A stretch of 64,000 nucleotides of DNA from DASTFP01 sp963816855 (GTDB lineage: Bacteria > Verrucomicrobiota > Verrucomicrobiia > Chthoniobacterales > Terrimicrobiaceae), in assembly GCA_963816855.1 (NCBI GenBank), contig CAWFMA010000019.1:20626-84625 (forward strand), written 5' to 3'. The notes beneath the pieces were generated by a model. That model was not told the DNA's origin, searched no databases, and was given only the letters and a program-made list of their open reading frames with translations. Shown piece by piece: positions 24,903-33,636 of the stretch (positions are counted from its first letter, which is position 1; every line of letters begins with the position of its first letter). The translations under genes were made by a program, and so were the position numbers.

Positions 24903-25694
24903 ATGGGCGCACCTGGTCGAGAGGACCAGCCACGGGACGATCTCGTCAATTTCCTCCGGCGCGCCCGGAGGCTCCTGGTGTTCACCGGCGCCGGCATTTC
25001 CACCGACAGCGGCATCCCCGATTTCCGGGGACCCCAAGGCGTCTGGCAAAAGAGACAGCCGGTCTATTTCGATGAGTTCCTCGCGTCCGAGGAGGCGCGA
25101 ATCGAGCATTGGGATTACAAGCTGGAATCATGGGCGACCATGCGTGATGCGCAGCCGAACGCGGTGCACGCGGCGATCACCCGCCTGCATCGGGCTGGAA
25201 TCGTGCGGACGGTCGTGACACAGAACATCGACGGGTTGCACCAATTAGCCGGCCTGCCGGATGAACGCGTGATCGAGTTGCACGGCACCAACCGGTGGAT
25301 CGAATGTCTGGCTTGCAAGAGGCGTTTTGATCCGAATCCGCTGTTCGAAGAGTTTGCCCGAACCCAAAAGCCGCCCCGGTGCGCGCACTGTGGTGGCTTG
25401 CTGAAATCGGCGACCATCAGCTTCGGGCAAAGCCTTGATCCCCAAACGCTCGAAGCCGCGGGACAGGCGGCGAACGAATGCGACGCGGTCATCGCCCTCG
25501 GCTCGACGCTGTCGGTCTATCCCGCCGCCGAGTTTCCTCTGATCGCCGCCAGGAGGGGCGTCCCCTATGCGATCGTCAATCGCGGTCCGACCGAACACGA
25601 CCGCCTGCCGGAGGTCAGCATTCGCCGGGAGGGAGATGTTGGTGTGATCTTTCCAGTCGCCGTCGAAAGCTCGTTGGGCGGCGGAGCTCCCTAA
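24903..25694 (+). CDS. Sir2-family NAD-dependent protein deacylase
   Basis: Removes acyl groups from lysines using NAD. The motifs GAGISTDSGIPDFRG, TQNIDGLHQLAG, the catalytic His in ELHGTNRWIEC, and a zinc site of two Cys pairs (CLACKRRF ... CAHCGGLL) are complete, followed by SFGQSL and ALGSTLSVYPAAEFP. It starts 37 bases after pdhC and is probably in the same transcript. Sirtuins can act on lipoylated E2 proteins, so a role in controlling the upstream complex is possible (inference only). Confidence 0.94.
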   Translation: MGAPGREDQPRDDLVNFLRRARRLLVFTGAGISTDSGIPDFRGPQGVWQKRQPVYFDEFLASEEARIEHWDYKLESWATMRDAQPNAVHAAITRLHRAGIVRTVVTQNIDGLHQLAGLPDERVIELHGTNRWIECLACKRRFDPNPLFEEFARTQKPPRCAHCGGLLKSATISFGQSLDPQTLEAAGQAANECDAVIALGSTLSVYPAAEFPLIAARRGVPYAIVNRGPTEHDRLPEVSIRREGDVGVIFPVAVESSLGGGAP

Positions 25695-25696
25695 CG

Positions 25697-26623
25697 ATGG
25701 TCAGGTTTTGTTTTCTCGCGGGGATTGCGGTTTTCGTGCTCTCGTCCGGCCTGCTGGCGGCGCGCGACTGGGTGAAGTGGGATCATTGCGAGTATTTCGA
25801 AGGCCCGCACAGCGACGGGGATAGCATCGAAATTCTTCGGGGAGGCAAACGCCACGTTTTCCGATTATACTTCGTCGATTGCGTGGAAAAGAATCCGGCC
25901 TCCGCGGCGCGGCGGGCCGAGCAGGGGCTCTATTTTGGCTTGAAGCCTTCCGGGGATTCGGCTTTGCGAGCCGCGTATCTGGCGAGAAATTTTACTAGGA
26001 AGCAATTGCGCGAGCCCTTTACGGTCTACACCCGTTGGCAGCCTGTCGATCCGGAAGGGGATAACCCCGCCGTGCGTGGATTCGTGGAGACCGCCAGCGG
26101 AGAGGATCTCGCCAAGCTTCTTGTGGAACAAGGGCTTGCGATCATCCGGCACGGCCAGTCGGCGGTATCGGATCATCCCGACGGCCGCACGAGCGAGGAG
26201 GTTTCTTCCGATCTCAGGCGGTCGGAAGCGGAAGCACGGGCGCTCAAACGCGGCGCGTGGGGCCTAGCGGCAAAGAATGAAAGCGGTCGTTCGGAAGATG
26301 TTCTTTCGGCCACGGAAACCGAAGCCCTCGTCTCGCGCGCGGGTACTAGGGCCAGTGTCCGCGGCCGGGTGGCGCGTGTTGTCAGCATTGGCCATGGGAG
26401 AATGACTTTTATTGATTTCACCGCCAGGAGCGGGGAAGGGTTCACGGGGATCGTCCGCGCGAGCGCCTTTCCGGATTTCGTGAAACGATTTCCCGGCGGG
26501 TTGAAGAATGGCCTCGAAGGCCGGGACGTGTTGCTGGAAGGCCTGATCACGCTTTATCGGGGGGTTCCGCAGATCGTGCTGGAATCGCCCTCACAGCTGC
26601 GTGTCGAGCGAACGGTGGATTGA
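25697..26623 (+). CDS. Exported thermonuclease-like protein with C-terminal OB-fold
   Basis: Signal peptide MVRFCFLAGIAVFVLSSGLLAARD, then a staphylococcal-nuclease-like domain with DGDSIEI, FRLYFVDCVEKN (positions of the catalytic Arg, Asp and Glu) and LLVEQGLAIIRHG. The C-terminal part (RGRVARVVSIGHGRMTFIDF ... LEGRDVLLEGLITLYRGVPQIVLESPSQL) resembles a nucleic-acid-binding OB-fold of the tDNA/Nfi type. Start ATG two bases after the sir2 stop. Whether it cuts DNA is not assured, because the second Arg of the active site was not located with certainty. Confidence 0.8.
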   Translation: MVRFCFLAGIAVFVLSSGLLAARDWVKWDHCEYFEGPHSDGDSIEILRGGKRHVFRLYFVDCVEKNPASAARRAEQGLYFGLKPSGDSALRAAYLARNFTRKQLREPFTVYTRWQPVDPEGDNPAVRGFVETASGEDLAKLLVEQGLAIIRHGQSAVSDHPDGRTSEEVSSDLRRSEAEARALKRGAWGLAAKNESGRSEDVLSATETEALVSRAGTRASVRGRVARVVSIGHGRMTFIDFTARSGEGFTGIVRASAFPDFVKRFPGGLKNGLEGRDVLLEGLITLYRGVPQIVLESPSQLRVERTVD

Positions 26624-26720
26624 AAGTTCCCTTGAGGCCAGGGCCGGTCTCGAGCCCAATGCAGATTTTGTTGCGGTATTTCTTCTGTGCCTTGCCGGCG
26701 TTCGCATAGGATGGCGGCCG

Positions 26721-27872
26721 TTGAAGCGACCACCCAAGCTTGTTCTCGGAGTTGTCCTTGCCCGCTGGCCTCATGCTTCCGCGGGCAATGTTTGTTCCGT
26801 CATGCATTGGGCTCTTGGGTTTCGCGAATTGGGCTGGGAGGTCTGGCTCGCGGAGCACGTCAGCAGCGAGGAGCTGACCGCGCCCGCATCGCCCGACCGG
26901 AAGAGCCCGCAAGAGGAATTCTGGAAGGCGACGGTGGAGGAATTTGGGTTTCGCTCGCGCGAATGCCTGATGGTGGACGGTGAGTCTCCTGAGCTCGAGG
27001 CCTTCCGCGAATTTGCCGCGAGCGCCGACTTGTTTATCAATTACGCGGGCCACTTCAGGCGCCTGGATTTATTCGGCGCGCATACGGTAAAGGCTTACCT
27101 CGACGTCGACCCCGCTTTCACCCAGCTCTGGGTCGAAGTCTTCAAAACTGACATGAACCTGGAGGGGCACGATGTTTTTGTGACCGTTGGCGCGACCCTA
27201 AACCGCCCAGAAGCCCTTCTCCCAACGCTTCAACGCAAGTGGATCCCCGTTTTTCCTCCGGTGGTCGGAGATTGTTGGCGGAAAAGGTTGGGTCAGCTTC
27301 GCGTTGCGCCGGAAGCGCCATGGACGACGATCGGACACTGGTACGGCTACCCGGAGCTCGAGTGGCAAGGACGCCGATATGGAGGCAAGCGGGAGAGCCT
27401 CGCCAAAATGAGATCTCTTCCGCAGCTTTTGTCCCGGCCGTGCGCCATAGCCACGGATATGGAAGCTGATTGGGATGATTATCAACCCTTCGCCAGTGCG
27501 GGCTGGCGTTTTTTTCCCGCTTCCGCCGTTTGCAAGGATGTGCCCTCCTACCTGCGCTTCATCGCGGAGAGCAGGGGCGAAATCGGCATCGCCAAGGAGG
27601 GTTATGTCGTTTCGCGAGGGGGCTGGATGAGTGACCGCAGCGTTGTCTACCTAGCGCTTGGCCGCCCAGTCGTGCTGCAGGACACCGGATGGACCGGTGC
27701 CCTCTCTCCGTCCGAGGGAATGTTGGCGTTCCGTGACATCACGGACTGCGCCGAGGCCGTTCGCGCGATCGAGGAAGACTACGAAAAGCACTCCCGGGCG
27801 GCCCAGGCGCTCGCCAGCACGGTCTTTTCGCCGCTCGGAGTCCTCAAGCCTTTGCTGGAAAAAATTCTTTAA
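26721..27872 (+). CDS. Glycosyltransferase-like protein (GT-B fold, undefined family)
   Basis: From a TTG preceded by AGGATGG at 26708-26714, a 383-residue soluble protein. Features: LVLGVVLARWPHASAGNVCSVMHWALGFRELGWEVWLAEH (donor-fold N-domain), DLFINYAGHFRRLDLFG, and a C-domain with VYLALGRPVVLQDTGWTGALSPSEGMLAFRDITDCAEAVRAIEEDY, typical of glycosyltransferases of the GT-B type. No specific family was identified. A longer start at 26601 would overlap the preceding gene and looks non-coding. It may glycosylate an envelope component (inference). Confidence 0.7.
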   Translation: MKRPPKLVLGVVLARWPHASAGNVCSVMHWALGFRELGWEVWLAEHVSSEELTAPASPDRKSPQEEFWKATVEEFGFRSRECLMVDGESPELEAFREFAASADLFINYAGHFRRLDLFGAHTVKAYLDVDPAFTQLWVEVFKTDMNLEGHDVFVTVGATLNRPEALLPTLQRKWIPVFPPVVGDCWRKRLGQLRVAPEAPWTTIGHWYGYPELEWQGRRYGGKRESLAKMRSLPQLLSRPCAIATDMEADWDDYQPFASAGWRFFPASAVCKDVPSYLRFIAESRGEIGIAKEGYVVSRGGWMSDRSVVYLALGRPVVLQDTGWTGALSPSEGMLAFRDITDCAEAVRAIEEDYEKHSRAAQALASTVFSPLGVLKPLLEKIL

Positions 27873-28024
27873 GCAGCGGGGTAAAAGTTCTAGTGTCCAC
27901 TGGACCCCTCGAGGTGATCGCACCTTATTGAAGTCAGCCGCCATATGAAGGCACATCCAATTCCCTTTCGGGACCCCCCGGCTGGCATGGCCCACGTGGC
28001 GACGTGAGCGTTTGACGGAATCGC

Positions 28025-28849
28025 ATGGCCTTTCCAATTTCCAGAGGAGGCGGGTCCGGAGGCTGCGGCGCGAGGCTGCTTATCGGCGTTCTCTTGGCCC
28101 TCGGCGCGCTGGCGACCTATTTCTTCAGCACCGAGCGCTACGAAAATCCTGTCACTGGTCGCGTTCAACGGGTGGCGTTAAGTCCGAAGGAGGAGATAGC
28201 CCTGGGTCTTAATTCCGCCCCCGAAATGGCCCGGCAGCACGGGGGCCTCTACCCCGACGAGAGGGCTCAGAGCCTGATCACCGGCATTGGCGAACGACTC
28301 GTTTCCGCCAACCCCGAAGTCAATCAGAGCCCGTACTACTTTCAGTTTCACCTGCTGGCTGACCCCGAGACGGTCAATGCCTTTGCTCTACCGGGCGGCC
28401 AGGTGTTTATGACCGTCGGGTTGCTGAAACTGCTGAAAAGCGAAGATGAGGTCGCCGGTGTTCTTGGTCATGAGGTGGGTCACGTGGTCGGCCGTCATTC
28501 GAACGAGCAGATGGCCAAGGCCCAGCTTAGCCAGGGACTGGTAAATGCCGTGGTCATGGCAGGCGGCAGCGATTACGGGATGACGGCCGGGCAAATCGCG
28601 CAATTTGTCAGCCAACTGAAGAACACCGCCTACAGCCGCGATGACGAGTTGGAGTCCGACAAGCTTGGCGTCCGCTTCATGAAACGGGCGGGCTACGATC
28701 CCAACGCCTTGATTCGTGTGATGGAGGTTCTCAAGAAAGCGGCCGGGGGGCGTGTGCCTCCGGAATTTCTCAGCACGCACCCCGATCCCGACAATCGCGT
28801 CGAGCGCATCAAAGAGGCCATCCGGCAAACGGAAAATACCACGCGCTGA
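28025..28849 (+). CDS. M48-family zinc metallopeptidase
   Basis: A membrane-anchored peptidase of 274 residues. An N-terminal hydrophobic segment (LLIGVLLALGALATYFFS) leads into a periplasmic domain. The zinc site is HEVGHVVGRHSNEQ with the third ligand Glu in DDELESDKLGVRFM, and TVNAFALPGGQVFMTVGLL is the family's substrate-cleft strand. It resembles the BepA/LoiP group in compact form, without TPR repeats. The 150 bases before it hold no feature seen. It is convergent with phoU. Confidence 0.92.
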   Translation: MAFPISRGGGSGGCGARLLIGVLLALGALATYFFSTERYENPVTGRVQRVALSPKEEIALGLNSAPEMARQHGGLYPDERAQSLITGIGERLVSANPEVNQSPYYFQFHLLADPETVNAFALPGGQVFMTVGLLKLLKSEDEVAGVLGHEVGHVVGRHSNEQMAKAQLSQGLVNAVVMAGGSDYGMTAGQIAQFVSQLKNTAYSRDDELESDKLGVRFMKRAGYDPNALIRVMEVLKKAAGGRVPPEFLSTHPDPDNRVERIKEAIRQTENTTR

Positions 28850-28938
28850 AAGACCGAAGTCCGCGGCGGATCTCTCTCTTTCTCTTTATGGCGCGAATCT
28901 CCCATGGCAGGAGATCCCGCAGGACAAATGCGCCCTTG

Positions 28939-29640
28939 TTACCCGTTTACGTGATGAATGTGGCGGGTTTCCTCGGCGCAAATGGCGTAGACGGTGTCCT
29001 CACCGATATTTGTCGCCTGATCGCCGATCCTCTCCAGGAAACGCGAAATGAAGATCAAATCCATGAAGGTGGGAATATGATCGACCTGATGGGTCATCAA
29101 TTCCGTCATCTTGTCGGCGAACGTCCGGTTCATCTGATCAAGCTGGCGGTCCCGCTCCTTGAGAGCTCTGGCCAACTCGACATTCCAATCAGCGAAGGAG
29201 CGCACGGCGTCCTTCACCATCGTCTCCGCGTAGTGAAAGATTGGCTGAAGATCCAAGGTTTCCTCCACCGCGGGCCGGGCAATCAGTTTGCGACCCCGTC
29301 TCGCGATGTTGACCGCCTGATCGGCGATGCGTTCGAGGTTTACGCTCAATTTCATCGTGGAGATCACGTTTCTCATGTCGGAGGCGAGCGGGTGGAACCT
29401 CATCATGATGTTGACGCCTTCCCGATCCACTTGAACTTCGAGCGTGTCGACTTCCTCGTCGTCCGCGATGACGGTGTTGCACCAATCTTCGTCGCGATCG
29501 AAGAGTCCCTTTCTGGTGTTCTCCAGGTTTCGTTCGGTCAGGCTGGCCATCATGAGAGCATCGTTGCGCAGGGAGCGCAACGCTTCCTCGAAGTTGCTGA
29601 GAATGTGAGGATTCGGCATGGTCAGGGTGTTTGTAGCCAT
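28939..29640 (-). CDS. phoU: Phosphate transport system regulator PhoU
   Basis: A 233-residue, all-helical protein made of two PhoU repeats. Repeat 1 has NLENTRKGLFDRDEDWCNTVIADDEEVDTLEVQVDREGVNIMMRFHPLASDMR and repeat 2 ends FISRFLERIGDQATNIGEDTVY, containing the metal-binding E/DxxxD patterns. It links the Pst transporter to the PhoR/PhoB kinase system. The ATG at 29640 (MATNTLTMPNPH) is chosen over an in-frame extension into pstB. It is the last gene of pstSCAB-phoU. Confidence 0.95.
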   Translation of the reverse strand: MATNTLTMPNPHILSNFEEALRSLRNDALMMASLTERNLENTRKGLFDRDEDWCNTVIADDEEVDTLEVQVDREGVNIMMRFHPLASDMRNVISTMKLSVNLERIADQAVNIARRGRKLIARPAVEETLDLQPIFHYAETMVKDAVRSFADWNVELARALKERDRQLDQMNRTFADKMTELMTHQVDHIPTFMDLIFISRFLERIGDQATNIGEDTVYAICAEETRHIHHVNG

Positions 29641-29656
29641 CTTTTTGCGGCGAAGA

Positions 29657-30499
29657 TCAACCGAATCGTCCGGTGATGTAGTCTTCGGTTTGTCTCTCGC
29701 CCGGATTGGTAAAGATCTTCTGGGTGTCGTCGTATTCGATGAGTTTGCCCAGATAGAAGAAGGCCGTTCTGTCCGAGCAGCGTGTGGCCTGCTGCATGTT
29801 GTGGGTGACGATGACAATGGTGAACTGGTGCTTCAACTCATGGATGAGATCTTCGACCTTCGCGGTGGCGATCGGGTCGAGCGCCGAACACGGCTCGTCC
29901 ATGAGGAGAATCTCGGGCCGATTGGCGATGGCGCGCGCAATGCAAATGCGTTGCATCTGACCGCCGGAAAGTCCGAGCGCGCTCTCTTGCAACCGATCCT
30001 TGACTTCATCCCAAAGGGCAGCTCCACGCAGACTGCGCTCGACGGTCTCGTCCAGCGTCGATTTGGCGCTGACGCCGGCGATTCTCAGCGAGTAAACCAC
30101 GTTCTCATAAATCGACTTGGGAAACGGGTTCGACTTTTGAAAAACCATCCCGATGCTGCGGCGCAAGGCAATGACCTCCATTTTCTTGTCGTAGATGCTT
30201 CGCCCGTTTAGAAGAATGTCTCCCTCGTGCCGGACGCCGTCAATCAACTCGTTCATCCGGTTGAAATTTCGAAGAAGAGTTGATTTGCCGCATCCCGAAG
30301 GGCCAATGAAAGCCGTAACCTGGCGTTGCGGGATGTCCATGTTGACGGCAAACAGCGCCTGCTTCTTGCCGTAGTAGAAGTTAAAGTCGCAAACCTTCAA
30401 AAAGTCTGTGCGGCGCTCTGAAGATGCGGGCGCGCCGGCTGGTCCTGGAGCGGACGCGGTTGGCGGCGGTTGCGGGTCCATCGTCTTGGTCGTCGGCAT
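29657..30499 (-). CDS. pstB: Phosphate ABC transporter ATP-binding protein
   Basis: ATPase of the high-affinity phosphate importer. It has Walker A GPSGCGKSTLLR, signature LSGGQMQRICIARA, Walker B LLMDEPCSALDP, and PstB-specific YGKKQALFAVNMDIPQRQVTAF and FYLGKLIEYDDTQKIFTNPGERQTEDYITGRFG. An N-terminal extension of about 30 residues (Pro/Ala-rich) precedes the usual start and may be translated. Its ATG overlaps the pstA stop (TAATG). Confidence 0.97.
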   Translation of the reverse strand: MPTTKTMDPQPPPTASAPGPAGAPASSERRTDFLKVCDFNFYYGKKQALFAVNMDIPQRQVTAFIGPSGCGKSTLLRNFNRMNELIDGVRHEGDILLNGRSIYDKKMEVIALRRSIGMVFQKSNPFPKSIYENVVYSLRIAGVSAKSTLDETVERSLRGAALWDEVKDRLQESALGLSGGQMQRICIARAIANRPEILLMDEPCSALDPIATAKVEDLIHELKHQFTIVIVTHNMQQATRCSDRTAFFYLGKLIEYDDTQKIFTNPGERQTEDYITGRFG

Positions 30500-31380
30500 T
30501 ATCTCCTCCGGAAAACGACCTGCGCGACGATATTGGCGATAGTGACAAGAATCACAAGCACCAACGATGCGGTCCAGGCCATCTTGATTTGGTGTTCAAA
30601 CGGTAGGGTCGAAAAATTGTAGATAAGGACGGACAACGAGGCAGTCGGTTCCCGCAGCGACTGGATCCAGAATTGGCTGAAGAGAGCGGTAAAAATCAGA
30701 GGCGCGGTCTCACCCGCGGCACGCGCCACCGCGAGCATGATTCCCGTCATGATCGCCGGCAAGCTGTCCGGAAGCACGACCCGCCAGATCGTCTGGAAAT
30801 TCGTCGCGCCCAGACCGTAGGAAGCTTCGCGGTAGGCCTTGGGCACGCCAAGCAAGGCTTGCTCCGCCGTGAGCAGAATGGTCGGCAGGATCAGGATCGC
30901 GAGCGCGAAGCCGCCGGCCCATGCGGAGAAGCCGCCCGTTGCCAGAACGATCACCGCATACGCGAAGACGCCACAGATGATTGAAGGGATGCCAGTGAGG
31001 AGCTTGGCGACAAATCGCGTGGCGTTGGACAGTGCCGAATAGGGCGCATACTCGTTGATATAGATAGCGGAAAGAACGCCAAAAGGAGTTGCGACAACGA
31101 GAGCTATCCCCACCATCAGCAGCGTTCCGACCAACGCATTTCCGAAGCCTCCGCCAACCATGCCCGCCGCCGGCGGAAGCTCGGTGAAAACGCGCCACGT
31201 CAACAACGGCAGCCCGTTCTTCAAGACGAGGAGAACAATGGAAAACAGAGGAATGAGCGTCAGCAGTGCCAGCGTGACGCATGCGCAGCTGAGGATCCTG
31301 CTCCAAAGCGAGCGGATCTCCGATCGGGCGGAATCCGCTGTGGAGAAGAAGTCCGTGGATTTTGCGAGGGCGGTGCTCAT
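30499..31380 (-). CDS. pstA: Phosphate ABC transporter permease PstA
   Basis: Inner-membrane permease paired with PstC. It has six hydrophobic segments and the coupling loop YREASYGLGATNFQTIWRVVLPDSLPAIMTGIML. The start MSTALAKSTDFFST is followed by a first segment SCACVTLALLTLIPLFSIVLLVL. Length 293 residues is usual. It follows pstC with a 15-base gap. Confidence 0.96.
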   Translation of the reverse strand: MSTALAKSTDFFSTADSARSEIRSLWSRILSCACVTLALLTLIPLFSIVLLVLKNGLPLLTWRVFTELPPAAGMVGGGFGNALVGTLLMVGIALVVATPFGVLSAIYINEYAPYSALSNATRFVAKLLTGIPSIICGVFAYAVIVLATGGFSAWAGGFALAILILPTILLTAEQALLGVPKAYREASYGLGATNFQTIWRVVLPDSLPAIMTGIMLAVARAAGETAPLIFTALFSQFWIQSLREPTASLSVLIYNFSTLPFEHQIKMAWTASLVLVILVTIANIVAQVVFRRR

Positions 31381-31395
31381 GGGCTTAAACTCTCG

Positions 31396-32364
31396 TTACC
31401 GCATGCCGGCAGTTTTCTTTAGTGTATAACGCAGAATCAACTCCCCGATGACGTTGACGAAGAGGGTGAGAACAACCAGCAGGAGAGCGGCGTACATCAG
31501 GGAACTCACTTGCAGACCTTCTGCTTCGCCAAACTGGTTGGCGAGGAGGCCGGCCAGCGTCCCCGCAGGCGATAGAAGCGACCATGTCAAACGGGAACTG
31601 TTCCCGATGAGCATCGCAATGGCCATGGTTTCGCCCATTGCGCGTCCGAGCGCCAAAATGGTCGCCGCGACGATTCCTGGTGCCGCCGTGGGAAGAATAA
31701 CGCCAAAAATAGCCTCCCAGCGTGTTGATCCGAGAGCGTAGGCGCCCTCGCGCAGCGTCCCCGGAACTGCGACCAGCGCGCTGCGGGAAATCGCGGTAAT
31801 TGTCGGCAGGATCATCAGCGCGAGCACCAGGCTCGCGGTCAGCATGCTGTTGCCGTAGGCTGGGGGAGCAAAGAGCGTATTCAGGACCGGAAGGTTTTTG
31901 AAAGCGACCACCGCCCATTCTCCGAACGCATGAACAAGGGGAATAACGACGAAAATGCCCCACAGCCCGTATACCACGCTCGGAATAGCGGCGAGCATTT
32001 CCACCGTGAAACGCACGATCTGCCGCACCGGCAGTGGAAGGAAATCTTCGCTCAAAAAAATTGCGATCGCGAGACCCAGGGGGAGCGCAAAGAGCAAAGC
32101 GATCAGAGAACTCACCGTTGTTCCGATGAGGAACGGCGCCACGCCATAAACATTCCGGTTTGGAACCCACTTGGAGTTTGTCAGGAAATCGAGACCAAAC
32201 TTCTGAATTGAGGGCGTCGCCTGCCGCGCAATTTCGAAAATGATCCACGCCAGAACGGCAACAGTGGCGGCGGCGGCCACCCAACAGATCAACCGGAACA
32301 GATCGGGCCGTTTTTGAAATCCCTTGATCCCGCTCTGATCAATGGCTGGGCTGACTGCTTCCAT
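31396..32364 (-). CDS. pstC: Phosphate ABC transporter permease PstC
   Basis: Partner permease of PstA. A hydrophobic N-terminal segment (LICWVAAAATVAVLAWIIFEI) is followed by the periplasmic stretch NSKWVPNRNVYGVAPFLIGT and the coupling loop LREGAYALGSTRWEAIFGVILPTAAPGIVAATILA. Length 322 residues fits. The gap to pstS is 27 bases. Confidence 0.96.
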   Translation of the reverse strand: MEAVSPAIDQSGIKGFQKRPDLFRLICWVAAAATVAVLAWIIFEIARQATPSIQKFGLDFLTNSKWVPNRNVYGVAPFLIGTTVSSLIALLFALPLGLAIAIFLSEDFLPLPVRQIVRFTVEMLAAIPSVVYGLWGIFVVIPLVHAFGEWAVVAFKNLPVLNTLFAPPAYGNSMLTASLVLALMILPTITAISRSALVAVPGTLREGAYALGSTRWEAIFGVILPTAAPGIVAATILALGRAMGETMAIAMLIGNSSRLTWSLLSPAGTLAGLLANQFGEAEGLQVSSLMYAALLLVVLTLFVNVIGELILRYTLKKTAGMR

Positions 32365-32391
32365 TAGTAGGCTACGAAGAAATTCACCGGC

Positions 32392-33399
32392 TCATTCCAC
32401 CGTCGCCAGGGCGGCCTTGCTCTTTTCGACCACGTTGGCGGGAAGGGGGACGTAACCAAGTTCCTCCGAAAGCTTCTGGCCATCGGTCAAGCTATAGGTG
32501 ATAAAATCCCTAAGCGCCTTCATCTTCTCAGGGGCGCTGTATTTCTTGTAAAGCAGCAGCCAAGTGAAGGTCGCGATCGGATAGTCGTCTGCCCCCGCGG
32601 GGTCTTCCGGCCAGACGCGGAGATTCTCGGGAAAGGTGACGTGAGCGAGAGTCGAGGACCCGCTTGCGGCCGTCGGTTTGACAAAGTTTCCACTCTTGTT
32701 TTGCAGGCTCGCAACCGACAGCCCGTTGTTAACCGCGTAGCCGTACTCGACGTAACCGACGGTTCCTTGTGTTTGTTTGATCAGCGACGTAACGCCCTCG
32801 TTGCCTTTTCCCCCCGCGCCAACCGGCCACGTGACGGACTTGTCGCTGCCGACCTCGTCGGCGAATCCCGAGCTGATGGCCGCCAGATGTTTTGTAAACA
32901 CAAACGTCGTCCCGCTGCCGTCCGAGCGGTAGGCCACGTTGATCGCCGTCTCCGGAAGGGTGACGCCCGGATTATCCTTGGCAATCGCCGGGTCGTTCCA
33001 TTTCGTGATCTTGCCCAAAAAAATGCCGGCATAGGCCTCACGGGACAGCTTGAGGTCGGCCACTCCCGGGAGGTTGTAGGCGATCACGATGCTGCCGGCC
33101 GTGGCGGGAACCATAACTACGCCTTGTTTGACCTTGGAGATCTCTTCGTCGCTCATGGCGGCGTCGCTGGCGCCAAAATCCACCGTGCCCTGGACAAATT
33201 GCTTCACGCCGGCGCCGGAACCCACCGATTGGTAGTTCACCTGCACCTCGGGATGCGATTTGTTGTATTCGACGGCCCAGCGCTGGTAGAGCGGCGCCGG
33301 AAAGGTGGCACCCGCACCGGAAAGTTGCTGCGCTGTCGAGAAAGTCGCCAGAGTGCCCGAAACGAGCGAGGCGATGACAATGGGAAAGGTCAGTTTCAT
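32392..33399 (-). CDS. pstS: Periplasmic phosphate-binding protein
   Basis: High-affinity phosphate binder. The signal MKLTFPIVIASLVSGTLATFSTA is followed by QQLSGAGATFPAPLYQRWAVEYNKSHPEVQVNYQSVGSGAG (phosphate loop, with T and S contacts), DFGASDAAMSDEEI and AYRSDGSGTTFVFTKHL. The ATG at 33399 is used; a start 21 bases upstream would only add MIREDQT. It lacks a lipobox Cys, so it is a soluble periplasmic protein. The first gene of the operon, under a Pho box. Confidence 0.97.
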   Translation of the reverse strand: MKLTFPIVIASLVSGTLATFSTAQQLSGAGATFPAPLYQRWAVEYNKSHPEVQVNYQSVGSGAGVKQFVQGTVDFGASDAAMSDEEISKVKQGVVMVPATAGSIVIAYNLPGVADLKLSREAYAGIFLGKITKWNDPAIAKDNPGVTLPETAINVAYRSDGSGTTFVFTKHLAAISSGFADEVGSDKSVTWPVGAGGKGNEGVTSLIKQTQGTVGYVEYGYAVNNGLSVASLQNKSGNFVKPTAASGSSTLAHVTFPENLRVWPEDPAGADDYPIATFTWLLLYKKYSAPEKMKALRDFITYSLTDGQKLSEELGYVPLPANVVEKSKAALATVE

Positions 33400-33446
33400 G
33401 GTCTGGTCTTCGCGGATCAATCAACCGGGTAATTGTGAAAACGCCA

Positions 33447-33475
33447 AAGACAGGATTGTGACAATTTTGTCACAG
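33447..33475 (-). promoter_or_regulatory. Pho box with three 11-bp-spaced repeats
   Basis: On the minus strand upstream of pstS the sequence reads CTGTGAC, AAAA, TTGTCAC, AATC, CTGTCTT: three 7-base PhoB-type half-sites separated by four bases each, an 11-bp period. The consensus half-site is CTGTCAT. It ends about 48 bases before the pstS ATG. The first two units also form an 18-bp inverted repeat (TGTGACAA, two bases, TTGTCACA). PhoB itself is not encoded in the window. Confidence 0.7.
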
Positions 33476-33636
33476 CTTTGGAAGCCCGGACCAGCGACGA
33501 CACGAAAATGCCGGACCACCAGCGGGATCCCGGACGGCCCTCACGCTGTCGTGAAGGGTAACGGATCTTTTCAGAAGATAGGCATTGTGAAACGAAAGAT
33601 TTGGATTTCGAATGATCTCTCTCCTAGGAAGCGCTG

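Noticed and set aside
27873..28024. Possible tRNA or small RNA in the gap before the M48 gene
   Set aside because: No cloverleaf or TTCGA-loop pattern could be fitted.
28480..28500. CACGTG cores elsewhere (for example in the M48 gene, and near 43563) considered as further parS sites
   Set aside because: Flanking bases do not match the consensus half-sites; only the 18.3-18.6 kb pair does.
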